10,694 nt of DNA from positions 175,679 to 186,372 of the forward strand of contig MU657232.1 in assembly GCA_026770575.1 (NCBI GenBank), given 5' to 3'. Shown piece by piece: positions 1 to 7,031 of the stretch. How positions within the stretch are numbered: the stretch's first letter is position 1; the number at the start of each line of letters is the position of its first letter. Origin of the DNA: Pelagophyceae sp. CCMP2097 (Eukaryota > Sar > Pelagophyceae). The notes under the pieces were generated by a model. That model was not told where the DNA came from. It did no database searches and was given only the letters and a program-made list of their open reading frames with translations. A program made the translations under genes and the position numbers.

Positions 1-198
1 CCAAAGCGACGCCCGCCACGGCGCCCGCCAAGGCGCCGGCCGCCACCCTACATGGGCCATCGGGCCACCCGCATCGCCACCCCGCCGACGCGGCCACCTC
101 GAGCGCTGCGGGCACCCGCCCACGCGGCCACGGATTTCTTCAAACCAACAAAGCGGCCGCGCTTCAACGAAGACAACGACGACGACGGCGGCGACTAA
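1..198 (+). CDS. C-terminal end of an unrecognised protein with basic and acidic tail
   Basis: Frame 1 is open from the window edge to a TAA at 196-198 (65 codons, 5' end outside the window). The start of the fragment is Pro/Arg-rich low-complexity sequence; the last ~22 residues read as ordinary protein, with a basic patch KPTKRPRF that could be a nuclear localisation signal followed by an acidic run EDNDDDGGD before the stop. Basic patch plus acidic tail is common in nuclear or nucleic-acid-binding proteins, but no family is recognisable. The two other plus frames are also open here because of the high GC content, so the frame choice rests on the composition of the tail and the clean stop just where the DNA turns AT-rich. 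Confidence 0.4.
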   Translation, partial: PKRRPPRRPPRRRPPPYMGHRATRIATPPTRPPRALRAPAHAATDFFKPTKRPRFNEDNDDDGGD

Positions 199-393
199 AA
201 CGACCGACCAAAATCAATCCTCCGACCGACATCCGCCGAAGCGCATGGAATGATTTTACTAAGAACATTCCTGGTATTACACGCAATTCCTGATTCCATA
301 CTGTTGTTTGATATACCCCCATTTTTGTTTGTTTATTACTAGTAAGCATTCCTATTTATAAATAAAAACCCTCATGCCACTCATATACAATTG
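199..393 (+). other. AT-richer 3' flank with a possible poly(A) signal
   Basis: No gene seen. Composition falls sharply from GC-rich to AT-rich after the stop at 198. An AATAAA hexamer lies at 361-366, about 165 bases after that stop, and could be the polyadenylation signal of the gene ending at 198. This is a suggestion from position only. Confidence 0.25.
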
Positions 394-396
394 TTG

Positions 397-459
397 AGGA
401 CCCGAAGGGTCCTTGCCGTTTAATCAACGTCAGTTTACGGCAAGGGCCCTTCGGGTCCT
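397..459. repeat. Terminal hairpin of the left foldback arm
   Basis: A 23-base stem (397-419 with 437-459, one mismatch) closes a 17-base loop. Within the stem the segment GGACCCGAAGGGTCC is itself near-palindromic, so alternative small hairpins can form. It sits exactly at the outer end of the arm. Confidence 0.85.
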
Positions 460-488
460 TTGATTGGAGGATTACCAGAAGCAATTTT

Positions 489-528
489 GTCTGTCCGCCC
501 TTCTGTCCTTCTGTCTCTCTGTCTGTCC
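489..528. repeat. CTGT/CTTC microsatellite in the left arm
   Basis: Imperfect tetranucleotide tract built from CTGT, CTTC and CTCT steps. The corresponding tracts in the right arm (1449-1489) and the solo arm (8758-8810) have different length and unit order, marking this as the fast-changing part of the family. Confidence 0.7.
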
Positions 529-576
529 ACAGGTAAATCCGTGAGGTTCCACCTTTGGGAAGAAAAGGGTAGCAAC

Positions 577-701
577 TCGGCCGATTCAGCGATGTGTGGT
601 TGGTGCGATTGCTAAAATTGGGAGTGGAGGTCGAGCAGGAGCCTCATTGGAATCATCAAAGAAGAAGTTTTTGGTCACAGGTTCGAATCTGGTCGGCCGC
701 A
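577..701 (+). tRNA. tRNA-Ser(GCU)-like sequence in left foldback arm
   Basis: TCGGCCG at 577-583 can pair with CGGCCGC/TCGGCCG near 693-700 as an acceptor stem. A T-arm with canonical loop GGTTCGAATCT lies at 680-690 (matches the Pol III box B consensus except the last base). An anticodon-loop-like TGCTAAA has GCT at 611-613, flanked by CGAT and ATTG that can pair; upstream is a D-arm/box A-like GTGGTTGGTGC. At ~125 nt it is about 40 longer than a normal serine tRNA; the extra length would be an oversized variable arm or an intron after the anticodon (AATC at 651-654 could replace the 3' side of the stem). An A-run rather than a T-run follows, as in SINEs. It may be a decayed tRNA or SINE head rather than a working tRNA gene. 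Confidence 0.45.
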
Positions 702-965
702 AAAAAAACAAAAAAGAAATAGCTCAATAAGCAAAATATAAAATAAAAATAAGGAGGATTTGGAGGTTCGGCGATTAGTTTAATAATTTTAATTATTTAC
801 GTGGGCATTGCAATGGGATTTGTCTGTATCCTTCGCTCGAAGTCGGGTCCTCCGTGTGCCTTCGGCGTGCTCTTGTAATAAATGTCAAATTTAATTTCAT
901 GCTTAGGAAGTTCCGCCCCCAACTAGAATCGGCTTTCCCGGAAATCCCCCAATTAGAATCAACCT

Positions 966-1026
966 TTTTTCTGAACATATTCTCCTCTATCGGAGCAACG
1001 GGGTTCCCTTTTTCTGAACATATTCT
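966..1026 (+). repeat. 18-bp direct repeats in the foldback centre
   Basis: TTTTTCTGAACATATTCT occurs at 966-983 and again at 1009-1026, same strand, inside the non-palindromic centre. Nearby, CCCCCAACTAGAATC and CCCCCAATTAGAATC (about 916-930 and 946-960) are another direct pair. The centre therefore has its own internal duplications. Confidence 0.7.
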
Positions 1027-1276
1027 ATTTCCATGCTCCCTGATTGGTCAGAAACGATTATAATTGGGGATTATTCTAATTAGGGGCGGAACTTCCTATT
1101 CCGATTTTTATTACAAGAGCGCGCCGGAGGCACACGGAGGACCCGGAGGATACAGCCAAATCCCATTGCAATGCCCACGTAAATAATTAAAATTATTAAA
1201 CTAATCGTTGAACCTTCAAATCCTCCTTATCTTTATTTTTATTTCTTATTGAGCTATTTCATTTTTTGTTTTTTTT

Positions 1277-1400
1277 GCGGCCGACCAGATTTGAACCTGT
1301 GACCAAAAACTTCTTCTATGATGATTCCAATGAGGCTCCTGCTCGACCTTCACTCCCAATTTTAGCAATCGCATCAACCACCAATCGCTGAATCGGCCGA
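1277..1400 (-). tRNA. tRNA-Ser(GCU)-like sequence in right foldback arm
   Basis: Mirror copy of the 577-701 sequence on the opposite strand: acceptor halves CGGCCGA (as it appears on the plus strand, 1394-1400) and GCGGCCG (1277-1283), GCT anticodon-like triplet on the minus strand at 1364-1366, and T-loop GGTTCAAATCT. The change TTCGA to TTCAA in the T-loop is compatible with tRNA consensus. The same oversized central region is kept. Confidence is limited by the non-standard length and mismatches in the T-stem. Confidence 0.42.
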
Positions 1401-1448
1401 GTTGCTGCCCTTTTCTTCCCAAAGGTGGAACCTCACGGATTTACCCGG

Positions 1449-1489
1449 GGACAGAAGGACAGACGGACAGACGGAAGGACGGACAGACA
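1449..1489. repeat. GACA/GAAG microsatellite in the right arm
   Basis: Counterpart of the 489-528 tract, read as GACAGAAGG/GACAGACGG steps on this strand. Unit order differs from the left arm, so the arms have drifted at this point since they were formed. Confidence 0.7.
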
Positions 1490-1517
1490 AAATTGCCCCT
1501 GGTAATCCTTTAATCAA

Positions 1518-1580
1518 AGGACCCGAAGGGCCCTTGCCGTAAACTGACGTTGATTAAACGGCAAGGACCCTTCGGGTCCT
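1518..1580. repeat. Terminal hairpin of the right foldback arm
   Basis: Mirror of the left terminal hairpin: 1518-1540 pairs with 1558-1580 (one mismatch) around a 17-base loop. It ends three bases before the outer border of the element. Confidence 0.85.
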
Positions 1581-1596
1581 CAAAATGGCCTTGACA

Positions 1597-1684
1597 AATT
1601 TTACCTGTCAACGCCCGGAGGTGCATCCGGCGGCCCGGGGCCCTCGTCGCGGGCGGGGGGGCGGCGCGGGGGCGCGGCGGGGGC
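1597..1684 (+). repeat. Left member of an ~88-bp inverted repeat pair
   Basis: Starting AATTTTACCTGTC and continuing through GGTGCATCCGGCGGCCCGGG into a G-rich stretch, this segment is repeated inverted at 3628-3714 with only a few differences. Similarity stops on both sides. It begins 13 bases after the foldback element, so the two repeats are adjacent but separate. Confidence 0.8.
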
Positions 1685-2283
1685 CTATGCCGCGCATCCT
1701 CCGAAGTCTAGGCTCGAATCCGGCCGCGGAGCGCATAGAATACGGATTCTGTGGAGCGGGCCGGGGGCTCGTCGGCAGTGGCGAATTAAAAAATTTCCCC
1801 AGAATACTTTCCGGGTTTTCTGATATCGACCGGAAATTAAAAGGAACATTTTGTTGGGTATTCTTTACCATAATGCGATATTTTACGTTAAATCTGGAGG
1901 TAAATGTAGGTAAATGGTGGGTTTTGGGGTATTTTCCGGGGTATTTTCGATGAGAAGCGTGTCTGGCGCCAGGATAATTAATTAATTAATATTTAATTTT
2001 ACCTTGGCAAGCTTGCCAACCCTGTTTTGATTTCAGCACTGCGAGTCGTCGGGTGTAACCTTCCCGGATTGGATGGACGACGCCTCCCGAGGCAAAGGCG
2101 GCGCCGCCTCGGGCCCGGGAGAACCGATGATCCAGTGGCGACGACGCTGACGTTTCGGCGTGCAGCGTCGTCGACCGACTCGATGCGCAGCCGCGACGGC
2201 GACGACGACGACGGCGGCGCGGCTCGTCTAGTTGAAGACAGCAGTTGGTTGTACGATTATGAGTTGGGGCGGCGTGGGCGCCG
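1685..2283. other. Gene-poor stretch, AT-rich tract inside
   Basis: No supported gene. 1780-2030 is AT-rich with small repeats (GGTAAATG twice around 1899-1917, GGGGTATTTTC twice around 1927-1949) and a TAAT run at 1976-1996. 2030-2283 is GC-rich again and lies downstream of the minus-strand gene that ends at 2284, so it may be its 3' region. Open frames here look like composition artefacts. Confidence 0.3.
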
Positions 2284-3293
2284 CTATAGTGCCGTGTCGC
2301 AGCTTGGGCACTTGTAGTTTATGTTCTCGGCTTCGTCGCCGCGGTCGAGTGCGATCATACGCTCGGCCCATCACAAGTGGTACAGCGGCCCTCCGCACTG
2401 GTGGCAGCCGGACTCGCTGGTCTGGGGAGGCAGTGTCGGAAACCGGCAGCATTCGAAGGGGCACTTGGGGGTAGTCGTTGGCGGGCCCGCGGAGTTGCGG
2501 CGGTTGTCGCCGCTGCCGAGGCGGCGCTCCACGATGGTCCTCTGTGACGTCGAAAGCGCCAGCCTGGTCAGCTTGTTGCGGATACGAGTCGGCAACGCGG
2601 CGTCCTGGGATATAGTGCCGGCGAGGTCTTGCGTAAGCCAGCTGCCGCTGGGGTCGACCACCGAGCTGAGGATGTCTGCCGCGACCAGCGCGGCATGCAG
2701 GCTGCGCGCCAGTCCCACTGCGTCCCCTGCCGCCGGAGAGGCGCCGCCTCTTCCTTTAGCGTCGCCCGTCGCCGCCGCGTAAAGCAGCCGAGTCAGCAGG
2801 TCGTCCTGCTGCTGCGTGACAGCGTGGCATGAATGCGCGGCCATGCTCGCGTGCTCGCCGGCCGGAGTCCGGCAGCGGCCGGCGACGACGGTGTCGCAAA
2901 GGATCTTGCCGATGACGCCGCAAAAGGATGTCAGGCCATCCTCGGACCCCAGCGCCTGCTCCAGGACCGTGACGACGCCGTCTGACTTATAGGCCACGGC
3001 CACGACCAACGCCGCGCTCGGCGAGTCCAGAAACGCCGCGAGGGTCGGAAGCACCTTGATGAGGCTGAGGTCGCGCTGGGCAGCGGCCTCGCCCGAGACG
3101 CTCGAGCGCTCCGACCTCGCCGACGCGTCGTCCTCCACTTGGGTTCCTTGGCCTTGCCGCTGCACAGCGCGCGCACGTACCGCTGCTCCGCCGCCGCGAC
3201 GACCAGCCGGGCTGCATCGAGCGCCGCGCGCGCCGCCTCGACTTCTTGGTCGCGCTCCGCGGCCGACCCGCCACTGCTGCCGCTGCCGTCGCC

Positions 3294-3329
<36 letters not shown>

Positions 3330-3335
3330 GTCGCC

Positions 3336-3376
<41 letters not shown>

Positions 3377-3455
3377 GGCTGCGGTTGCCGACGGTGCTGC
3401 GCGTCGATGAGGTAACGTCGTTGCTCGAGCCGTCGCCGTCGCCGTCCTCATTCAT
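2284..3455 (-). CDS. Unrecognised Ser-rich protein with C-terminal Cys-rich zinc-binding-like segment; in-frame TGA and one frame change
   Basis: Best start is ATG at 3455-3453 (MNEDGDGDGSS). The N-terminus is Asp/Ser-rich, then two AGC-coded serine runs of 13 and 11, then a helical Ala/Glu-rich segment (ERDQEVEAARAALDAARLV). Near 3130-3190 the frame must change; a 65-bp GT-AG intron (GTACGT start) or a 44-bp one both restore it, otherwise it is a frameshift. The second part is mostly helical (LSLIKVLPTLAAFLDS onward) and matches no family I recognise. The C-terminus reads KCPFECC, then CHQCGGPLYHL, TGA (2373-2371), WAERM, and after 18 more residues CPSC, ending in TAG at 2286-2284. CxxC-H-CxxC spacing resembles a PHD-type or transposon-protein zinc finger. 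The whole gene lies between inverted repeats 1597-1684 and 3628-3714, so a mobile-element origin is possible. It may be a pseudogene. Confidence 0.5.
3295..3375 (-). repeat. Two CTG/CAG tracts encoding poly-serine
   Basis: Eleven CTG units at 3295-3327 and thirteen at 3337-3375, separated by a non-CTG gap CCGTCGCCA. On the minus strand in the gene's frame these are AGC serine codons separated by Gly-Asp-Gly. Pure triplet runs of this kind are prone to length change. Confidence 0.9.
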
Positions 3456-3627
3456 CGGGCCACATGCGTGCGAGGCCCTTGGAGTCGACCGAGTGCGCGG
3501 AAGCCTACAGCAAGAAGCCTCAGAAGGGCGCTCGGGAGTCGGGGCGGAGTGCTCGCGTCTATATGCCTCGAGTTCAAAGGCTAGTCGCACCTTTCTGGCA
3601 GAATTTGCTCGGCAAGACCCGGGTACA

Positions 3628-3714
3628 GCCCCCGTCGCGCCCCCGCGCCGCCTCCCGCCCGCGACGAGGGCTCCGGGCCGCCGGATGCACCTTCGGGCGT
3701 GGACAGGTAAAATT
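3628..3714 (-). repeat. Right member of the ~88-bp inverted repeat pair
   Basis: Reverse-complement copy of 1597-1684, ending GGACAGGTAAAATT at 3714. With the left copy it bounds 2,118 bp. Immediate flanks (TTGAC on the left, GGAGC on the right) show no target-site duplication, so it is either a degenerate terminal repeat or two independent dispersed repeat copies. Confidence 0.8.
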
Positions 3715-3857
3715 GGAGCTTAAACGCGTCTCCAAGCCACGAAGCTTAGGGACGGGAGAGTGGCTTACGCGACGCGCGTCGTGGACGAGCAGGGCGTGGA
3801 CGAGCACAGTCAGACAAGGAGCCACAGAGATCAGACGGGAGGGGGTAAGAAAACCAC
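3715..3857. other. Region 5' of the phosphatase-like gene
   Basis: The start of the plus-strand phosphatase-like gene is not visible. A donor-like GTAAGA at 3845-3850 follows a short open stretch (GAGCAGGGCGTGGACGAG repeated imperfectly around 3785-3804), so an upstream exon may lie here, but no family motif confirms it. Confidence 0.2.
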
Positions 3858-4459
3858 TTGATCAAAGAGGGGGGCGACGCCGACGTCCTCTCCATCCTCA
3901 ACGTCTGTCAGGAGACCGAGGCGACGGCCATCCCTGGCGAGGCGTCGGGGGCTTCCGAACCGCGCTTGCCCACGCCGCGGTGCACCCGGGAGCGTCGGTG
4001 GCGAACTGCGCCGGCGCGAAACTGCACGCTTTCTCCCGAAGACGCGCCCGCCCTTTGACGCGCTGCGGGCCGCCGGGCGCTGCCTCGACTTGGAATGGGA
4101 CGACGCCGCCGCCTTCAGGCTCCCGCCCGAAGAAGTGCTCCGAGCCGTCCGCTGGGTCCGCGCGAAGCTCGGCGGCGGCGTCGTATGCAACTGTGCTCAG
4201 GCCCCGGGGCAAGTCGAGGTCCGCAACTTTAGCAACGGCGTTCCTCATGTTCCAGCACGACGACGTCTCCGCCGCAGAGGTCCGTACGCTTGCCTTTGAC
4301 GGTGCAACGACCTGCGCATGGTAGGCGCTGGCCCGCATGCAGCGCGCGCGGCTCTTCGCGCAGCCCAACGCGGGCTTCCTCGCGCAGCTTTCCAAACTCG
4401 AGCCCATGCGGCACGCCGCCGGGAGAGAGGCGTCCGCGACGCTGTGTGCAGATCGATGA
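3858..4459 (+). pseudogene. Dual-specificity phosphatase-like gene with frame breaks, one 45-bp intron
   Basis: Family features occur in order on the plus strand. SILNV at 3891-3905 matches the conserved early strand of dual-specificity phosphatases; CLDLEWDD at about 4081-4104 fits the segment with the general acid Asp; LGGGVVCNCAQ (4168-4200) is the strand leading to the catalytic Cys (TGT at 4192-4194), with Asn where His is usual. GKSRSATLATAFLM (from 4208) is the rest of the signature and helix. ARLFAQPNAGFLAQL (about 4343-4387) is the usual C-terminal PNxGF block. GTCCGT...GGTAG at 4280-4324 is a clean 45-bp phase-0 intron joining SAAE to ALARM. Two breaks remain: a frame change between 3905 and 4081 (intron or indel) and 7 extra bases at 4201-4207 that split the CxxxxxR loop out of frame. 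If real, the latter destroys the enzyme. Ends at TGA 4457-4459. The 5' end is unresolved. Confidence 0.6.
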
Positions 4460-4633
4460 ACCCGTCCACGCAGCGACGACACGTTCGTCATCTTGTTCGT
4501 AATCGTGTTTGGTAATCTTCGCAGGTCCGCTCTTCGAGGCCCGACTCAGAGGCCGTGCGATGCCAGTCACTGCGAGCGCCGGCCAGAGGCAAGCCCCCCC
4601 TTCAAGCGTTCGTTCCCGATTGTCGGGCTTTGA

Positions 4634-5772
4634 TTACGAAAGGTCAATGACGTCCGCCGACGAGGCTCGGTCGATGACGTCCGCCGACGAGGCTCGACTC
4701 GCGCCGACCCCCAAACGCCCGTTCGCGCTGATCGGCACGCGCGCGCGCTTGGGGGCGGGCTCCACGCCGGAGGGCCGCGCGGCCGCCGGAGGCGCCTCGG
4801 TCGACGCGATGGCCTCTGCGAGGACGGCGACCGCGGCGGCGGCGACCGCGACGCCACCGAAGGTTTCCACGACGCGCTGCCCGTTCATACCGAGCCCCGC
4901 GAGGGCGTCGGCGCGGTCGTTGAAGACGTCGCCGGAGTGGCCCTTGACGTGCACAAACGATACGCCGCCACCTAGAGGTGTAGGACAGCGCTCGGAATCA
5001 CCGTCTGCGACGCGCGTCCGACGCACGGCGCCGCGCGGCCTCGTTGCGGAGCAGTTGCTGGCACGTCGCGGCGAGCGCGCGGTTCGCAGTCGCCTTGTAG
5101 ATGCCTTGCGTGATGCAGGCCTAGCGGACGACGGTCGACGGCGCTCCGTCTTTCGAACGACGGTTCCATCGCAGCGCGGGTGATTGCGGCGTACTTGGAG
5201 TCGTAGAGGATGCAGGCCGCGTCGTGCGACTTCTCCGCAGCGAGCCAGATTAGCGCCTCTGCGACGGCGGTGAGCTCTGCGGTGTTGTTAGAAGTCACCT
5301 ATCGTTCGATCGTCTTGTTTTATAGTAGGAATTTCTAGTGTTTAAGAGGTTCGATTCGACCGACCTCGGCACCACGGAAGTGCTCCGCCTCGGCGTCGAG
5401 GACGACAGGCCCGCGCAGCTCGGCGAGCGCCTTGCCGAAGCGCGTCACAATGACGCCCCAGCCGGCGGGCTGGATGTTGTTTTTGACGTCGTGGTTGCCG
5501 ATGCACCCGCCGTCCGTGTACACCCGCAGCGTCTCCGGCGGCAGAGCCGCGGCCGCTTTTTCCACCATGCGCTTCATCGGCGCCCTTTCCGCCCGCGGCG
5601 CCCGGGGCGCCTTGGCGGAGGGATGGCCGGCGAGGTACGTCTGGGCCTCGGCGTGGTCCGTGAAACCCTTGAACTGTGCGGCGCCAAAGCCGTTGACCTG
5701 CGCCTCGGCCTCGGCCCACGTCGCAAAGATACCCGTCCTGCGGCCCTTGCGCACCGCGTAGACCTTGGGCAT
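4634..5772 (-). CDS. Ribonuclease H1 (RNA-DNA hybrid nuclease), four exons
   Basis: Cleaves the RNA strand of RNA-DNA hybrids. Exons 5772-5365, 5298-5188, 5120-5027 and 4971-4634 join to 951 bp (316 residues). The N-terminus MPKVYAVRKGRRTGIFATW with GFGAAQFKGF is the hybrid-binding domain (residues ~1-50). The catalytic domain shows YTDGG, NNTAEL, YDSKYA, HVKGHSG and NDRADALAG, giving the Asp-Glu-Asp-Asp metal ligands plus the His of the flexible loop. Introns are 66, 67 and 55 bp, all ending in TAG; the first and third start GTCGGT and GTGCGT. The second starts GC (GCAATC), a GC-AG intron, which restores AACITQGIYKATANRAL exactly where the family's helix belongs. ATG at 5772 is chosen because it directly precedes the hybrid-binding domain. 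The C-terminus (last ~100 residues) is extra, Ala-rich, with PKRAR (possible nuclear signal) and two copies of a 9-residue repeat. Convergent with the phosphatase-like gene, 174 bp apart. Confidence 0.9.
4644..4697 (-). repeat. Two 27-bp tandem repeats at the RNase H1 C-terminus
   Basis: 4644-4670 and 4671-4697 differ at only two bases. In the RNase H1 frame they encode RASSADVID and then ASSADVID with its successor, so the duplication keeps the frame and extends the tail. Functionally probably neutral. Confidence 0.85.
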
Positions 5773-6681
5773 GCCCGACGCGCGCACCGCGGCCCCGCGC
5801 GAGCGAGACAGCCAGAAGTCTTAGTTCTCTTACCCCATTTTTTCAGAAAAGCTCTTCCCAGGATTATGTTAGAAAACCCGATTTTGCCGTCTTCCACGGA
5901 TTAAAGCCTACTTAGCTCCTCTGAGGATTGGAGAGCTTCAGATTAAAGTGATACCCTATCGAAAGAGATACCCTATCAAATAAAACCCCGTTAAAAGCCC
6001 GTTGATATATAGAGCTTGCAGTGATCTCTCCGTTCAACGGAACCACGTGCAACTCTCAAACTCGCGAGCCAAATCAAAGTAGTACCTAGGTACAACTTTG
6101 GCCCGAGGGCAACCCCGAGGCACCCCAGCCGACTCCCGTCCCGGGATCGATGGTGCGCAGTCAACAAGCCCATGCGCAGACGCCCGTCGATTTTCCGCAT
6201 GGTGCGTCGACTCTAGCGGAATCGGCGTTTTGGGTACTTGTGTTCGAGTTCGTACCCACACGCGATGCGCTGTCGCGGCCGGTTCCGGGCGCTGCCGGAT
6301 TGGTTGCGGACGCCTGCGCGCAGTTCCCGCCGGTTGCCGGCGCGTGGCGGGTCCCGCAAGGGCCCGAACGCATGCTCCTCACGCGCCTTCCGATGCCACG
6401 TCGCTGCTGCCCAAGGGGTAGCCACAACGCAAAACAAAGTTAGGGCCGGCCCTGCGGGACCAAGGCGCGTCGATAGGGCCATTCAGCGCCTCATTCCGAC
6501 GAGAACTGACCGATATCCTTGACCCCTCCATAAGACAACGTCGTCGTCTCCAAAATATGCAGATCAGTTCGATAGGACTTTAATTTGATCTTGTCCGATG
6601 GATACGATAGGATATGAATCCGATAGGGTGTCACTTTGAGCTGAAGCTCTCTATTACAGGGGTTTCGTCTGAGGAATATAT
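5773..6681. other. Gene-poor interval upstream of RNase H1
   Basis: Contains the presumed RNase H1 promoter/5' UTR near 5773-5870, where the minus strand has a GTAAGA donor-like site (5833-5828) after an ATGGG, so a 5' intron is possible. Further on are a GATACCCTATC pair (5950-5960, 5967-5977), a perfect 12-bp palindrome GTACCTAGGTAC near 6084-6095, and CGATAGG motifs around 6470-6627. An open frame from ATG 6150 to about 6443 (97 codons) is not recognisable and overlaps equally long frames on both strands; I do not call it a gene. Confidence 0.3.
5871..5908 (+). repeat. Dispersed repeat copy 1 (AGAAAACCCGATTT...TTCCACGGATTA)
   Basis: Shares AGAAAACCCGATTT followed by CTTCCACGGATTA with 6682-6719, with a few differences in between. 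Third, shorter copy at 7407-7431. All three are on the same strand. Confidence 0.7.
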
Positions 6682-6719
6682 AGAAAACCCGATTTCGCCC
6701 ACTTCCACGGATTATAGGC
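6682..6719 (+). repeat. Dispersed repeat copy 2
   Basis: Second copy of the element at 5871-5908, ending ACTTCCACGGATTATAGGC. It lies just before the GC-rich tandem repeat block, while copy 3 lies just after it. Confidence 0.7.
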
Positions 6720-6800
6720 GGATTGTCCGACAGGGTCGCTTAAGCCTCGCCGAAAGTAAACCCGCTTCGCCGGTTGCATCCCCGATTGCGCGGCGGCCGC

Positions 6801-7017
6801 CGACTCGGTGGCGCAGGCCAAGGTGCTCCTCCTTGCCTTTTGCGAGGTGCCATCGGGTCGCGGTTGGAGAGTGTCCGGCGGACTTCCGTTTACTCCCGTT
6901 TCCTCCAAGTCACTGTTGGCCGCATGTCCTACGACGTCGACTTGGTGGCGCAGGCCAAGGTGCGCCTCCTTGCCTTTTGCGAGGTGCCATCGGGCCGCGG
7001 TTGGAGAGTGTCCGGCG
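6801..7017 (+). repeat. 80-bp repeat, two copies 137 bp apart
   Basis: 6801-6880 and 6938-7017 are nearly identical (GTGGCGCAGGCCAAGGTG ... GGAGAGTGTCCGGCG). The 57-bp spacer is unique. The offset of 137 bp is not a multiple of three, so the copies cannot both be read in one frame; in one frame each reads VAQAKV-LLAFCEVPSGRGW, which looks protein-like and may be a fragment of a former gene. Confidence 0.8.
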
Positions 7018-7031
7018 CTTGCTGCGAAGCT

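Larger units (their letters stand above)
394..1583. mobile_element. 1.19-kb foldback (long inverted repeat) element carrying tRNA-like sequences
   Basis: The segment from TTGAGGACCC at 394 to GGGTCCTCAA ending at 1583 is a long inverted repeat: the left arm runs to about 930, the right arm begins about 1069, and ~140 bases separate them. Features recur in mirror order in both arms: a GGACCC hairpin, a (GACA/GAAG)-type microsatellite, a tRNA-like sequence, an A-rich stretch, an AT-rich stretch around TAATTAAAATTATT, a GTGGGCATTGCAATGGGAT block, and finally GGAAGTTCCGCCCC next to the centre. The arms are nearly identical by eye, differing by scattered substitutions and microsatellite length. 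No transposase-like ORF is present, so it would be non-autonomous. No convincing target-site duplication is visible (AATTG left, AATGG right). A solo arm occurs at 8401-8904, showing that this is a repeat family. A foldback transposon or two head-to-head SINE-like copies are both possible. Confidence 0.8.

Noticed and set aside
1585..1953. Plus-strand open frame after the foldback element
   Set aside because: Starts inside the inverted repeat, passes into AT-rich low-complexity DNA, and shows no protein-like segment.
2987..3451. Poly-alanine and poly-leucine frames over the CTG tracts
   Set aside because: Alternative readings of the triplet repeats. The serine frame is the only one with an acidic ATG-led N-terminus and continuing protein-like sequence.
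3464..4324. Long plus-strand open frame of 286 codons
   Set aside because: Its upstream part crosses the 88-bp inverted repeat and Arg/Pro-rich shadow sequence. Only its last ~35 codons, carrying the phosphatase signature, are real, and they are reported with that gene.
3898..4491. Minus-strand open frame of 197 codons opposite the phosphatase
   Set aside because: No motif, and it is the antisense of clear phosphatase blocks; the frame is open because of GC-rich codon use.
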